Source: JAEXOD01 sp963663265
Lineage (GTDB): Bacteria; Bacteroidota; Ignavibacteria; Ignavibacteriales; Melioribacteraceae
Length of the DNA: 64,000 bases
Direction: 5' to 3'
Assembly (NCBI GenBank): GCA_963663265.2
Contig: CAXXXM010000001.1
Coordinates: 434,001-498,000 of the forward strand
Shown here: in pieces, positions 53,382 to 62,858 of the stretch
Position numbering within the stretch: the first letter of the stretch is position 1
How the letters are laid out: each line of letters opens with the position of its first letter
Notes under the pieces: model-generated
Seen by the model: only the letters and a program-made list of their open reading frames with translations
Database searches by the model: none
Told to the model about the DNA's origin: nothing
Made by a program: the position numbers and the translations under genes

Positions 53382-53790
53382 CAAAATCTCTCATTTCTTC
53401 ATCTAACCAGACCCGTTAGGGTTGGAACATTAATAGTAATACAAGCCTACCACCACAAAAAAGCTCCGTTAGGTGCGACACAAACATTCAACTGCTTTTG
53501 TTTTAACGTGTTGAAGTTGGTTCATCGAATGTGCGACTTCGTCTGAAGTCGTGGGGATAGATGCATTGTGTGGTTACCGACATGTGAATGCTCTGCATTC
53601 AAAAAAGTAACGCGTGACGATATGACAAGTGACAAAAAAAATGATAAGAAGTGAATAAAATGAATTGCTGTTAGTACATCTTTTTACGAGGCTTTTATCA
53701 CATGTCACATATCACGCGTTACGCGTCACTTTTTTTATCATTAATCCTAAAAATCATCAAAATCCCAAGAATCCCAGTTCAGACGGTTAG
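53382..53790. repeat. Tandem unit, copy 3 (partial)
   Basis: About 410 bases of the unit, breaking off after CCCAGTTCAGAC (about 53784), then a degenerate tail of CACGCGTCAC words to 53935. Confidence 0.8.
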
Positions 53791-54088
53791 TTACAATTCA
53801 CAATTTACAAAGTTGCTGTTTTTTGTCACACGTTACTCGTCACGCGTCACTCTTTACCACCCATCAAGTCTCTGGTCTCAAGTTTCATGTTTTAGTCACG
53901 CGTCACTTTTTACTACTCACCCAATTATATCTTAAAATTGAACTAATATTTATAATCGTGTTGTTTTAATAATAGCTGACAAATAAGAAAAAAAAATCTT
54001 ATTTGTTGTATAATAATTTAATTAACCAAATGCAATATTGACATTAAATAGAACTTTAGGTATTTTTAACAAAATTTTTATGGTAATT

Positions 54089-54505
54089 ATGTTAACCGAA
54101 TTTAGTAAAATATTTGCATTCATGCTATTGGCAGGTGTGTTTGTTGTAGTAGCAATATTTTTTTCAAAATTAATCCGACCTCATAAACCAACATTAGAAA
54201 AACAGAAAACTTACGAATGCGGCGAAAATCCGGAAGGTATTGGTTGGATAAAATTTAATATCCGTTTTTATGTTGTTGCTTTAATATTTTTGATTTTTGA
54301 TGTTGAAGTTGTTTTGCTGTTTCCTTGGGCAGTAGCCTATAAAGAATATGGTTTATTTGGCTTTTTAACCGGAATATTATTTTTGGTTATATTAGGTTTT
54401 GGTATGGTATACGAATGGAAAAAAGGAGACCTTGAATGGGAACGTCCTTCACCAAAACCACCGTTTTTAGATGAATTAAAAAATTATACAAAAAAGAAAA
54501 TTTAA
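54089..54505 (+). CDS. nuoA: NADH-quinone oxidoreductase subunit A
   Basis: 138 residues from the ATG at 54089 (MLTEFSKIFAF); 54080 is possible, and earlier starts would add a tail unlike the family. Three membrane helices and the conserved YECGENPEG, FNIRFYVVALIFLIFDVEVVLLFPWA. Membrane arm of complex I. No SD. First gene of the cluster. Confidence 0.96.
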   Translation: MLTEFSKIFAFMLLAGVFVVVAIFFSKLIRPHKPTLEKQKTYECGENPEGIGWIKFNIRFYVVALIFLIFDVEVVLLFPWAVAYKEYGLFGFLTGILFLVILGFGMVYEWKKGDLEWERPSPKPPFLDELKNYTKKKI

Positions 54506-54526
54506 TAATAATTAAATATAGTTAAG

Positions 54527-55014
54527 ATGGGATTATTAGATCAGGAATATTTATCGGATAATATTATTGTTACCCGAACAGAAGACTTACTAAATTGGGC
54601 ACGTTTGTCATCATTATGGCAACTTGGTTTTGGTTTAGCTTGCTGTGCAATTGAAATGATGGCAACAAGTGCTTCACATTATGATTTTGATAGATTTGGT
54701 GTTATTCCTCGTGCTTCCCCCCGTCAGGCTGATATTATTATTATATCTGGTACTGTAACTCTTAAAATGGCTTTAAGAATAAAACGTTTATATGAACAAA
54801 TGCCTGAACCAAAGTATATAATTTCAATGGGTAGCTGTTCAAATAGTGGTGGACCCTATTGGGATCATGGTTATCATGTTTTAAAAGGTGTTGATAGAAT
54901 TATTCCTGTTGATGTTTACGTTCCGGGCTGTCCACCTCGTCCAGAAGCGTTACTTGAAGGTTTGTTAAAATTACAAGAAAAAATTAGAACAGAAACTTTA
55001 AGGAAGTCTGTTTA

Positions 55015-55015
<1 letters not shown>
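54527..55015 (+). CDS. nuoB: NADH-quinone oxidoreductase subunit B
   Basis: 162 residues. All four N2-cluster Cys are present: GLACCAIEMM, MGSCSNSGG and VPGCPPRPEALLEG. It passes electrons to quinone. The stop overlaps the nuoC start (TAATG). Confidence 0.98.
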
Positions 55016-55548
<533 letters not shown>

Positions 55549-55561
55549 TATAAATATAATT

Positions 55562-56677
55562 ATGGCTTTAAAGACTGAACACATGGTATTAAATATGGGT
55601 CCTCAACACCCTTCAACACACGGCGTTTTACGCCTTGAAGTTGAATTGGATGGGGAACTTGTTATTGATGTAAGACCACATATCGGTTATTTGCACAGAT
55701 GTTTTGAAAAACATTGCGAAGCTTTGTCGTATCCTCAAATAGTTCCTTATACCGATAGAATGGATTATTTAGCTTCTATGTATAACAATTTTGGTTATGC
55801 AGTTGCTGTTGAACGCCTTGCAAAAATTGAAGTTCCTGAACGTGTTGATTACATTAGAGTGATAATGGGTGAACTACAGCGAATTGCAAGCCACTTAGTA
55901 GCTTTAGGAACTTATGGACTTGATATTGGAGCATTTACTCCGTTCTTATATCTTTTTAGAGATAGAGAACATATTTTAAGTTTGTTTGAAATGACTTGTG
56001 GAGCACGTCTTCTTTATAACTATATTTGGGTTGGTGGACTTTCGCACGACTTGCACCCTGATTTTGTTAGAAAAACCAGAGAGTTTATCACATCGTTTAG
56101 ACCAACAATTAGAGAATTAAACGATTTGTTAAGTTATAATAAAATATTTGTTGAAAGAACAGCAAATGTTGGCGTGTTACCTTTAGAAACTGCAATTAAT
56201 TTTGGGGCAACTGGTCCAATGCTAAGAGGATCGGGATTAAAGTTCGATTTACGTAAAGATGATACTTATTCTGTTTATAATAAATTTGATTTTGATATCC
56301 CTGTTGGTAAAGGTTTAATGGGAACCATAGGTGATAGCTGGGATAGATACTATGTAAGAGTTTTAGAGATGGAAGAAAGCTTAAAAATTGTTGAACAAGC
56401 TTTAGACCAGTTACCGGAAGGAGATGTAAAAGCTGCTATTCCCAAAAAAGTAAAAGTACCTAAGGGACAGATTTATAGCAGGGTTGAAAATCCAAAAGGG
56501 GAGTTGGGATATTTTATAATTAGTGAAGGAAAAGATGCTCCATTTAGAGTAAAAGTAAGACCCCCTTCATTTGTAAATTTATCTTTTATCGGTGACCTTT
56601 GTAAAGGTCATTTAGTTGCCGATGTAATTGCAGTACTTGGAAGCATTGATATAGTATTAGGAGAAGTTGATAGATAA
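55562..56677 (+). CDS. nuoD: NADH-quinone oxidoreductase subunit D
   Basis: 371 residues. GPQHPSTHGVLRL (with the quinone-site His), HIGYLHRCFEK, RMDYLASMYNN and the C-terminal FVNLSFIGDLCKGHLVADVIAVLGSIDIVLGEVDR landmarks (read as separate pieces) are normal. The stop overlaps nuoH by one base; there is no room for nuoE, F, G. Confidence 0.98.
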   Translation: MALKTEHMVLNMGPQHPSTHGVLRLEVELDGELVIDVRPHIGYLHRCFEKHCEALSYPQIVPYTDRMDYLASMYNNFGYAVAVERLAKIEVPERVDYIRVIMGELQRIASHLVALGTYGLDIGAFTPFLYLFRDREHILSLFEMTCGARLLYNYIWVGGLSHDLHPDFVRKTREFITSFRPTIRELNDLLSYNKIFVERTANVGVLPLETAINFGATGPMLRGSGLKFDLRKDDTYSVYNKFDFDIPVGKGLMGTIGDSWDRYYVRVLEMEESLKIVEQALDQLPEGDVKAAIPKKVKVPKGQIYSRVENPKGELGYFIISEGKDAPFRVKVRPPSFVNLSFIGDLCKGHLVADVIAVLGSIDIVLGEVDR

Positions 56678-57747
56678 TGTATGAAATATTAACAAACTTA
56701 CTGAATAATACAATTATAGCTTATATTATATCTGCTATATTACCATTATTTGTTTTTATTCTTCCTTTTGCACTATTTGCTGTTTATCTTGAAAGAAAAG
56801 TTTCAGCTTTTATGCAGGATAGGCTGGGTCCTAATAGAACAGGGTATCGTGGTTTTCTTCAAACCGTAGCGGATATATTAAAACTGATTCAAAAAGAGGA
56901 TATAGTTGCTGCCGGAACAGATAAATGGTTCTTTAATTTTGCACCGGTTTTGGTTTTCATTGGCTCTTATGCAGTATTTGCTGCAATTCCATTTTCTTCT
57001 ATTTATATTGGTACCAATACTGATATAGGATTATTTTATATTGTTGCTGTATCCGGCATAGCTGTTGCGGGTATTTTAATGGCAGGTTGGGCAAGTAACA
57101 ATAAATATTCATTAATTGGAGCAATGCGTTCTGTTGCTCAGGTTATAAGTTACGAAATACCTACTGCTTTGGTGGTTTTAACTATTGTTATGATTACGGG
57201 TTCATTAAATCTTAATTTTATTAGTGATATACAAACACAATATTTTTGGAATTGGTATATCTTTGGCGGACCAGGATTTACAGTTACTAAATTTTTATTA
57301 ATCCCATTTATGATTACTGCTTTTGTTATTATATATATTAGTACACTTGCAGAAGTAAACAGGACTCCTTTTGACATTCCAGAAGCAGAATCTGAACTTG
57401 TAGCAGGTTATCATACTGAATACTCGGGAATGAAGTTTGCGATGTTCTTTTTAGCCGAATATGCAAATATGTTTGCTGTTTCAGCTATTGTAACTTCAAT
57501 CTTTTTTGGAGGTTATCAATCTCCATTTGGTTATTTGGGTAATTTAATTGGGCTAACATGGTTAATTCCAATTGAACAGCTTTTCTGGTTTACAATTAAG
57601 GGTTTGTTTTTTGTATTTGTTCAGATGTGGTTAAGATGGACTTTGCCACGCCTGAGAGTGGATCAATTAATGACATTATGCTGGAAATATTTAATTCCTT
57701 ATGCTTTTGTTAATTTAATTATTGTAGGAATAATTTTATTATTTTAA
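56677..57747 (+). CDS. nuoH: NADH-quinone oxidoreductase subunit H
   Basis: 356 residues, about eight membrane helices. ERKVSAFMQDRLGPNRTGYRG, TLAEVNRTPFDIPEAESELV and YHTEYSGMKFAMFF are conserved quinone-chamber motifs. It links the hydrophilic and membrane arms. Confidence 0.98.
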   Translation: MYEILTNLLNNTIIAYIISAILPLFVFILPFALFAVYLERKVSAFMQDRLGPNRTGYRGFLQTVADILKLIQKEDIVAAGTDKWFFNFAPVLVFIGSYAVFAAIPFSSIYIGTNTDIGLFYIVAVSGIAVAGILMAGWASNNKYSLIGAMRSVAQVISYEIPTALVVLTIVMITGSLNLNFISDIQTQYFWNWYIFGGPGFTVTKFLLIPFMITAFVIIYISTLAEVNRTPFDIPEAESELVAGYHTEYSGMKFAMFFLAEYANMFAVSAIVTSIFFGGYQSPFGYLGNLIGLTWLIPIEQLFWFTIKGLFFVFVQMWLRWTLPRLRVDQLMTLCWKYLIPYAFVNLIIVGIILLF

Positions 57748-57753
57748 TTATAT

Positions 57754-58296
57754 ATGAAACAATATTTATTAGATACATATAACGCTTTAAAAACAGTACT
57801 TATTGGAATGCGAATTACATTTCGCCATTTGTTTATTCCTTCTGTAACAATTCAATATCCAGAAGACAAAGTTCCAATGACTGAGCGTAGCAGAAATCGT
57901 CTATTTGTGAATATGGACGATTGTATTGGTTGTGATCAATGTGCCCGTGCTTGCCCTGTTAGCTGTATTCAAATTGATACTGTAAAAGCATTACCTACTG
58001 AAAGTTTGGGTACTACTTCAAATGGTAAAAAGAAAATGTTATGGATTACTAAGTTTGAAATTGACATAGCAAAGTGTTGTTACTGTTCGCTTTGTGTCTA
58101 TCCATGTCCAACTGAGTGTATTTATATGACAGATATTTATGAGTTTTCAGAGTTTGAACGAGATAACTTAAAATTTAACTTTGCAACATTAACTGAAAGT
58201 GAAGCAGCAGAAAAGAAAGCAAATTTGGTTAAATTGCAGGCTGAAAAAGCAGCCGCTGCTGCCAAACCAATTACACCAACTGAAACTAAACAATAA
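57754..58296 (+). CDS. nuoI: NADH-quinone oxidoreductase subunit I
   Basis: 180 residues. Two 4Fe-4S motifs, CIGCDQCARACPVSC and CCYCSLCVYPCPTEC (N6a/N6b). The C-terminus ends in an Ala/Lys-rich tail (AEKAAAAAKP). Six bases after nuoH. Confidence 0.97.
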   Translation: MKQYLLDTYNALKTVLIGMRITFRHLFIPSVTIQYPEDKVPMTERSRNRLFVNMDDCIGCDQCARACPVSCIQIDTVKALPTESLGTTSNGKKKMLWITKFEIDIAKCCYCSLCVYPCPTECIYMTDIYEFSEFERDNLKFNFATLTESEAAEKKANLVKLQAEKAAAAAKPITPTETKQ

Positions 58297-58309
58297 TTTT
58301 AGATATATT

Positions 58310-58822
58310 ATGAGTTTATTTGACATATTTTTTTATTTGTTTGCACTTTTAACAGTTATATCTGCGTTTTTTGTGGTATCTGTTAAAAATGTTGTTCATT
58401 CCGGTTTTTACTTATTATTTACTTTGTTTGGAGTAGCCGGATTGTATGTTTTATTGGGAGCAGATTTTGTAGCTGTTACTCAAGTAATGGTTTACATTGG
58501 CGGAATTTTGATTTTATTGTTGTTTGGGGTTATGCTTACCAATAAGATTACAAATGTTGAAATAAAAAGCGGAGCAACAAACGTTTTGCCTGCTATTGTT
58601 GTTATTGGTACTTTTGCGGGAGCATTAGTATCGATAATTACCAGAACAAACTGGAGTGAATCGCCAAGCCCTGCTCCGCAAACAACTATTGGAGCACTCG
58701 GTAAATTGTTAATTACCGATTATGTGTTGATTTTTGAACTTCTTGCTATTCTTTTATTAGTTGCATTAATTGGTGCAACTTCAATTGCAAGAAAGAAAAA
58801 TGAAAATGCGAGCGAGGTTTAA
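58310..58822 (+). CDS. nuoJ: NADH-quinone oxidoreductase subunit J
   Basis: 170 residues from the ATG at 58310 (MSLFDIFFYLFALL); the frame is open further upstream, but that would overlap nuoI. Five membrane helices, with VHSGFYLLFTLFGVAGLYVLLGADFVAVTQVMVYIGGILILLLF as the conserved core. Confidence 0.95.
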   Translation: MSLFDIFFYLFALLTVISAFFVVSVKNVVHSGFYLLFTLFGVAGLYVLLGADFVAVTQVMVYIGGILILLLFGVMLTNKITNVEIKSGATNVLPAIVVIGTFAGALVSIITRTNWSESPSPAPQTTIGALGKLLITDYVLIFELLAILLLVALIGATSIARKKNENASEV

Positions 58823-58823
58823 T

Positions 58824-59135
58824 ATGTTGCAAGTTGGATTAAATCATTTTTTGTTTGTTAGTGCTATTTTATTTTCGCTTGGTCTATTTGCTGTAATCAC
58901 TCGTAAAAATGCGATCCTTGTTTTGATGGGAGTTGAGTTAATACTGAATGCTGCAAATATTAATTTTGTTGCTTTTGCAAAATACGGTACCGGTGGTTTA
59001 CACGGGCAGGTTGTTTCTTTATTTGTTATTGTTTTAGCTGCTGCTGAAGCTGCTATTGCTTTGGCAATTGTATTAAATATATATAAGTTGTTTACAAATG
59101 TAAATGTAGATGAAATTGATAATTTAAAAGAATAA
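58824..59135 (+). CDS. nuoK: NADH-quinone oxidoreductase subunit K
   Basis: 103 residues from the ATG at 58824 (MLQVGLNHFLFVS), one base after the nuoJ stop. Three helices with the conserved Glu in LMGVELILNAANINFVAF and in AAAEAAIALAIVLN. MrpC-like proton-channel subunit. Confidence 0.97.
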   Translation: MLQVGLNHFLFVSAILFSLGLFAVITRKNAILVLMGVELILNAANINFVAFAKYGTGGLHGQVVSLFVIVLAAAEAAIALAIVLNIYKLFTNVNVDEIDNLKE

Positions 59136-59139
59136 ATAT

Positions 59140-61215
59140 ATGTCTGAATCGTTAATTGTTACACTATCGTTAATTATTTTATTTTTACCACTTACAGGAT
59201 TTACTTTAACTATTCTGTTAGGTAAAAAAGTACCTAAAATATATTATACTGAACTTTTATTTATCAGTTTAGCCATGATTCTTTCCGTAGTTATTGCCTT
59301 TTTTAAGCTTGGTACTTATGCGGATAAAACAATAATTTCAAGTTTTAACTGGATAAATATGGGATTTATAAGCCAAGGATTAAATAAATATATTGAACTT
59401 GGTATACAAATAGATAATTTGACAGTTATTATGCTTGTTATGGTTAATATAATAAGTATGTTGGTTCATTTTTATTCAATTGAGTATATGCATGGCGATA
59501 AAAAGTATACTCGTTACTTTGCATATTTAGGTATTTTTACTTTTTCAATGCTTGGAATTGTATTAACTCATAACATTTTGATGATGTATATCTTTTGGGA
59601 ATTAGTTGGGTTATCTTCGTATTTATTAATCGGTTTTTGGTACGAAAAACCGTCTGCTGCTGATGCCAGCAAAAAAGCATTTTTGGTTAACAGGGTAGGT
59701 GATGTTGGTATGTTTTTGGGCATACTGATGTTATTTATGACTTATGGTACATTTACATTTGATGATATATACCACCAAATAAGTATGGGAGTTATTCCAT
59801 TTAATAGTGGCTTTTGGTTAACGGTTACCGGTATTCTATTATTTATGGGTGCAGTTGGTAAATCTGCTCAGTTTCCTTTACATGTTTGGTTACCCGATGC
59901 TATGGAAGGTCCAACTCCTGTTAGTGCTTTAATTCATGCTGCTACAATGGTTGCTGCCGGTGTTTATTTGTTAATCAGGATATTTGTGATGTTAACAGCC
60001 GATGCAATGCTTGTTATTGCAGTTATTGGAGCTTTTACTTCCTTTTTAGCTGCTACCATTGCTTTAACTCAAAATGACATTAAAAAGGTTTTAGCTTATT
60101 CGACTGTAAGTCAATTAGGTTATATGGTTATGGCAATTGGAGTGGGAGCATACGCATTTGCATTTTTTCACTTAATTACACATGCGTTTTTTAAGGCATG
60201 TTTATTTTTAGGGAGTGGCTCAGTTATACATGCAATGCACCATGAACAAGACATACAAAATATGGGTGGTCTTAGAAAGAAACTTCCGTTTACGTATTTT
60301 ACTTTTTTAATAGCCTCCTTAACAATATCCGGTATTCCGTTAACAGCAGGATTTTTAAGTAAAGATGGTTTATTAGCCGGTACATTGGCTTTTGGTAGTT
60401 TAACCGGTCATTGGTTAATTCCAGCTGCTGGTTTTGGGGTTGCTCTGTTAACAGCTTTTTATATGTTTAGATTGGTAATTTTAACTTTCCATGGTAAGCC
60501 TCGCGATGAAGACAGGTTTGAACATGCTCATGAATCACCAAAGCTGATGGTTATTCCTTTAGTTGTGTTAGCAGTATTGTCATTATTTTTCTGGTATACT
60601 CCAAATCCTTTGGGAGCAGACCAAGGCTGGTTTTTGTCTAAATGGGTAGTTACACCTCAAACAGTAACTCCTGAATTTACAAGATGGAATTTTATGCAGT
60701 TGGAGCATGCTCCAAAGGCAGGGGAGCATGTTATTCATAGTAATATGTATATGGAAGCAATACACCATGCACATTATCCCGCAATGATTTTATCTTTAAT
60801 AATGGCTGGTTTAGGCATTTTTACCGCTTTTTTGTTTTATCAATGGAAAAAGGTTAATACTGATAAATTAGCTGCTGCAATTAAACCGCTCTATTTATTT
60901 AGTTTTAACAAGTGGTATATAGATGAATTTTATAATGGGGTAATTGTTAAAGCTTTACTTGTTTTAACAAGAGTATTTGCTTGGTTTGATACTAAAGTTG
61001 TTGATGGAATAGTAAATGGAGTTGCTACATTAGTAAGGTGGGTTTCTATTGGTGGTAAGTATTTTGATACATATGTTGTTGATGGATTTGTAAACTTTAC
61101 CGCATTTATAAGCGGGTTATTCGGTATTATTTTAAGAAAAGCCCAAACAGGAAAAGTACAGACTTATATTGTATTTGTGGTGTTTTCAATAATAATTCTA
61201 CTTATTTTATTATAA
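59140..61215 (+). CDS. nuoL: NADH-quinone oxidoreductase subunit L
   Basis: 691 residues, antiporter-like, about 16 helices. MMYIFWELVGLSSYLLIGFW, GKSAQFPLHVWLPDAMEGPTPVSALIHAATMVAAG and the long lateral amphipathic helix near the C-terminus (about 560-670) are present. Four bases after nuoK. Confidence 0.97.
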   Translation: MSESLIVTLSLIILFLPLTGFTLTILLGKKVPKIYYTELLFISLAMILSVVIAFFKLGTYADKTIISSFNWINMGFISQGLNKYIELGIQIDNLTVIMLVMVNIISMLVHFYSIEYMHGDKKYTRYFAYLGIFTFSMLGIVLTHNILMMYIFWELVGLSSYLLIGFWYEKPSAADASKKAFLVNRVGDVGMFLGILMLFMTYGTFTFDDIYHQISMGVIPFNSGFWLTVTGILLFMGAVGKSAQFPLHVWLPDAMEGPTPVSALIHAATMVAAGVYLLIRIFVMLTADAMLVIAVIGAFTSFLAATIALTQNDIKKVLAYSTVSQLGYMVMAIGVGAYAFAFFHLITHAFFKACLFLGSGSVIHAMHHEQDIQNMGGLRKKLPFTYFTFLIASLTISGIPLTAGFLSKDGLLAGTLAFGSLTGHWLIPAAGFGVALLTAFYMFRLVILTFHGKPRDEDRFEHAHESPKLMVIPLVVLAVLSLFFWYTPNPLGADQGWFLSKWVVTPQTVTPEFTRWNFMQLEHAPKAGEHVIHSNMYMEAIHHAHYPAMILSLIMAGLGIFTAFLFYQWKKVNTDKLAAAIKPLYLFSFNKWYIDEFYNGVIVKALLVLTRVFAWFDTKVVDGIVNGVATLVRWVSIGGKYFDTYVVDGFVNFTAFISGLFGIILRKAQTGKVQTYIVFVVFSIIILLILL

Positions 61216-61249
61216 ATTGTTAATTAATTAAAATAGGCATTACAAAATT

Positions 61250-62839
61250 ATGGAAGGATTTCCAATTTTAACTCTCATAACATTTCTTCCCGTATTAGGG
61301 ATGATATTTATTTTATTGATTCCTAAAGAATCCAAGTTTCAAATTAAACTAACTTCACTTGTTATGGTTGCTCTTCAGCTTGTTTTAGCAGGAATAATGA
61401 TGAGCCAATTTAACTATAATGCTGGAGGAGTATTTGAACAATCCAGTTTTCAATTTGTTGAAAAAGTTAAATGGATAGAAATTCCCGGTGTTTCTTGGCT
61501 TGGAACAGTAAAAATTGATTATTTCCTCGGTGTTGATGGAATAAGTATGCCGATGGTTTTATTGACTGCTTTTGTATCTTTGATTGCATTAATATCATCT
61601 TGGAAGATTGATAAATCAGTTAAAGGGTACTTTGCTCTATTTTTGTTGTTAGATACCGGTATGATGGGCGTGTTTGTATCGTTGGATTTCTTCTTGTTCT
61701 ACGTTTTCTGGGAATTAATGCTGCTCCCAATGTACTTCTTAATTGGTATTTGGGGTGGTCCTCGCAAAGAATATGCGGCAATTAAGTTTTTTATTTATAC
61801 ATTATTTGGCAGCGTATTTATGCTTTTAGTTATGATTGGTTTATATTTTAGTACAACCGAAACTTTAACTAATGGCTCTAAGGTATTTACATTTAATCTT
61901 TTAGCTATGATGGATAAAACCAATTTTACTGCCGATGGTATTCTTTCTCCATTTAATCCTCATAATTTACGTTTTATTGCTTATATAGCATTGTTTGTTG
62001 GATTTGCAATAAAAATTCCAATGTTCCCATTCCATACTTGGTTACCGGATGCTCACGTTGAGGCTCCAACTCCTATTAGTGTTATTCTGGCAGGTGTATT
62101 ATTAAAGATGGGTACTTATGGTTTATTAAGAATTAGTTATCCTATTTTTCCCGAGATTACACGAGAGTTAATGTGGTATATTGCTTTGTTTGGAGCTATA
62201 AATATTGTTTATGGTGCTTTATGTGCAATGGCTCAAAAAGACTTTAAAAAGTTAATAGCTTACTCTTCGGTATCTCACATGGGTTATGTTTTGCTTGGAA
62301 TGGCTTCGTTAACTTCCGTTGGTATTAACGGTGCAATTTTCCAGATGTTTAATCACGGTACAATTACAGCTATGTTGTTCCTAATTGTTGGAGTTGTTTA
62401 TGATAGAGCACATACAAGAGGAATTGAAGATTTTGGTGGTTTAGCCTCTAAATTACCGGTTTATACTGGTTTTGTAACTGTTGCATTTTTTGCTGCTATC
62501 GGCTTACCGGGAATGAGTGGATTTATTTCTGAAGCATTTGTATTTGTGGGAGCATTTAGTGTACCTGCTATTAGGATATTAACAGTTGTGTCAACACTCG
62601 GTATTGTATTGGGAGCAGGATATATGTTGTGGACTTTACAAAGAATTTTCTTTGGAAAGTTCAACGAAAAATGGAGTGAACTCACAGATTTGGATACAAG
62701 AGAATATGTAATGTTAATTCCATTAACTATTATAATTATTTTCTTGGGTGTTTATCCTTCTGCAATGTTAAACATTATGAATACTTCTGTAAATGTTTTA
62801 GCTAAATTTGTTAACGAAACATCATTTTTATTAAACTGA
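61250..62839 (+). CDS. nuoM: NADH-quinone oxidoreductase subunit M
   Basis: 529 residues, 14 helices. FYVFWELMLLPMYFLIGIWGG, KIPMFPFHTWLPDAHVEAPTPISVILAGVLLKMG (core Glu and Lys retained) and KKLIAYSSVSHMGYV are normal. GGAAGG lies inside the start region; there is no clear SD. Confidence 0.98.
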   Translation: MEGFPILTLITFLPVLGMIFILLIPKESKFQIKLTSLVMVALQLVLAGIMMSQFNYNAGGVFEQSSFQFVEKVKWIEIPGVSWLGTVKIDYFLGVDGISMPMVLLTAFVSLIALISSWKIDKSVKGYFALFLLLDTGMMGVFVSLDFFLFYVFWELMLLPMYFLIGIWGGPRKEYAAIKFFIYTLFGSVFMLLVMIGLYFSTTETLTNGSKVFTFNLLAMMDKTNFTADGILSPFNPHNLRFIAYIALFVGFAIKIPMFPFHTWLPDAHVEAPTPISVILAGVLLKMGTYGLLRISYPIFPEITRELMWYIALFGAINIVYGALCAMAQKDFKKLIAYSSVSHMGYVLLGMASLTSVGINGAIFQMFNHGTITAMLFLIVGVVYDRAHTRGIEDFGGLASKLPVYTGFVTVAFFAAIGLPGMSGFISEAFVFVGAFSVPAIRILTVVSTLGIVLGAGYMLWTLQRIFFGKFNEKWSELTDLDTREYVMLIPLTIIIIFLGVYPSAMLNIMNTSVNVLAKFVNETSFLLN

Positions 62840-62858
62840 TTATAAATTTTGAACTGAT

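Larger units (their letters stand above)
51180..53935. repeat. Hairpin-rich mosaic repeat array, about 2.8 kb, non-coding
   Basis: No believable gene lies between 51087 and 54088. The array holds repeated modules in fixed order: TCATTTCTTCATCTAACC...TTAGGGTTGGAAC with AAAGCTCCGTTAGGTGCGACAC (51421, 52360, 53382); hairpins CGACTTC-GTCT-GAAGTCG (52512, 53534) and TGAATGC-TCT-GCATTCA (52563, 53585); stretches of GTGACGA-type 7-mers; CACGCGTTACGCG cores; TTAATCCC...CCCAGTTCAGACA (51645, 52702, 53739); GAATCC-AGC-GGATTC (51808, 52858); and AACCGGGCACCGGTGACAT (52067, 53089). Short open frames here change from copy to copy and show no domain. Confidence 0.88.

Noticed and set aside
51438..53935. 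Open frames in the repeat array (51438-51623, 51620-51886, 52793-52990 minus; 52822-53064, 53702-53935 plus)
   Set aside because: They run through palindromes and heptad repeats, change frame and length between repeat copies, and show no domain; they are by-products of the repeats.
51180..53935. Array as an insertion sequence or transposon
   Set aside because: No transposase, no outer inverted repeats and no target duplication were seen; hairpins are many and internal.
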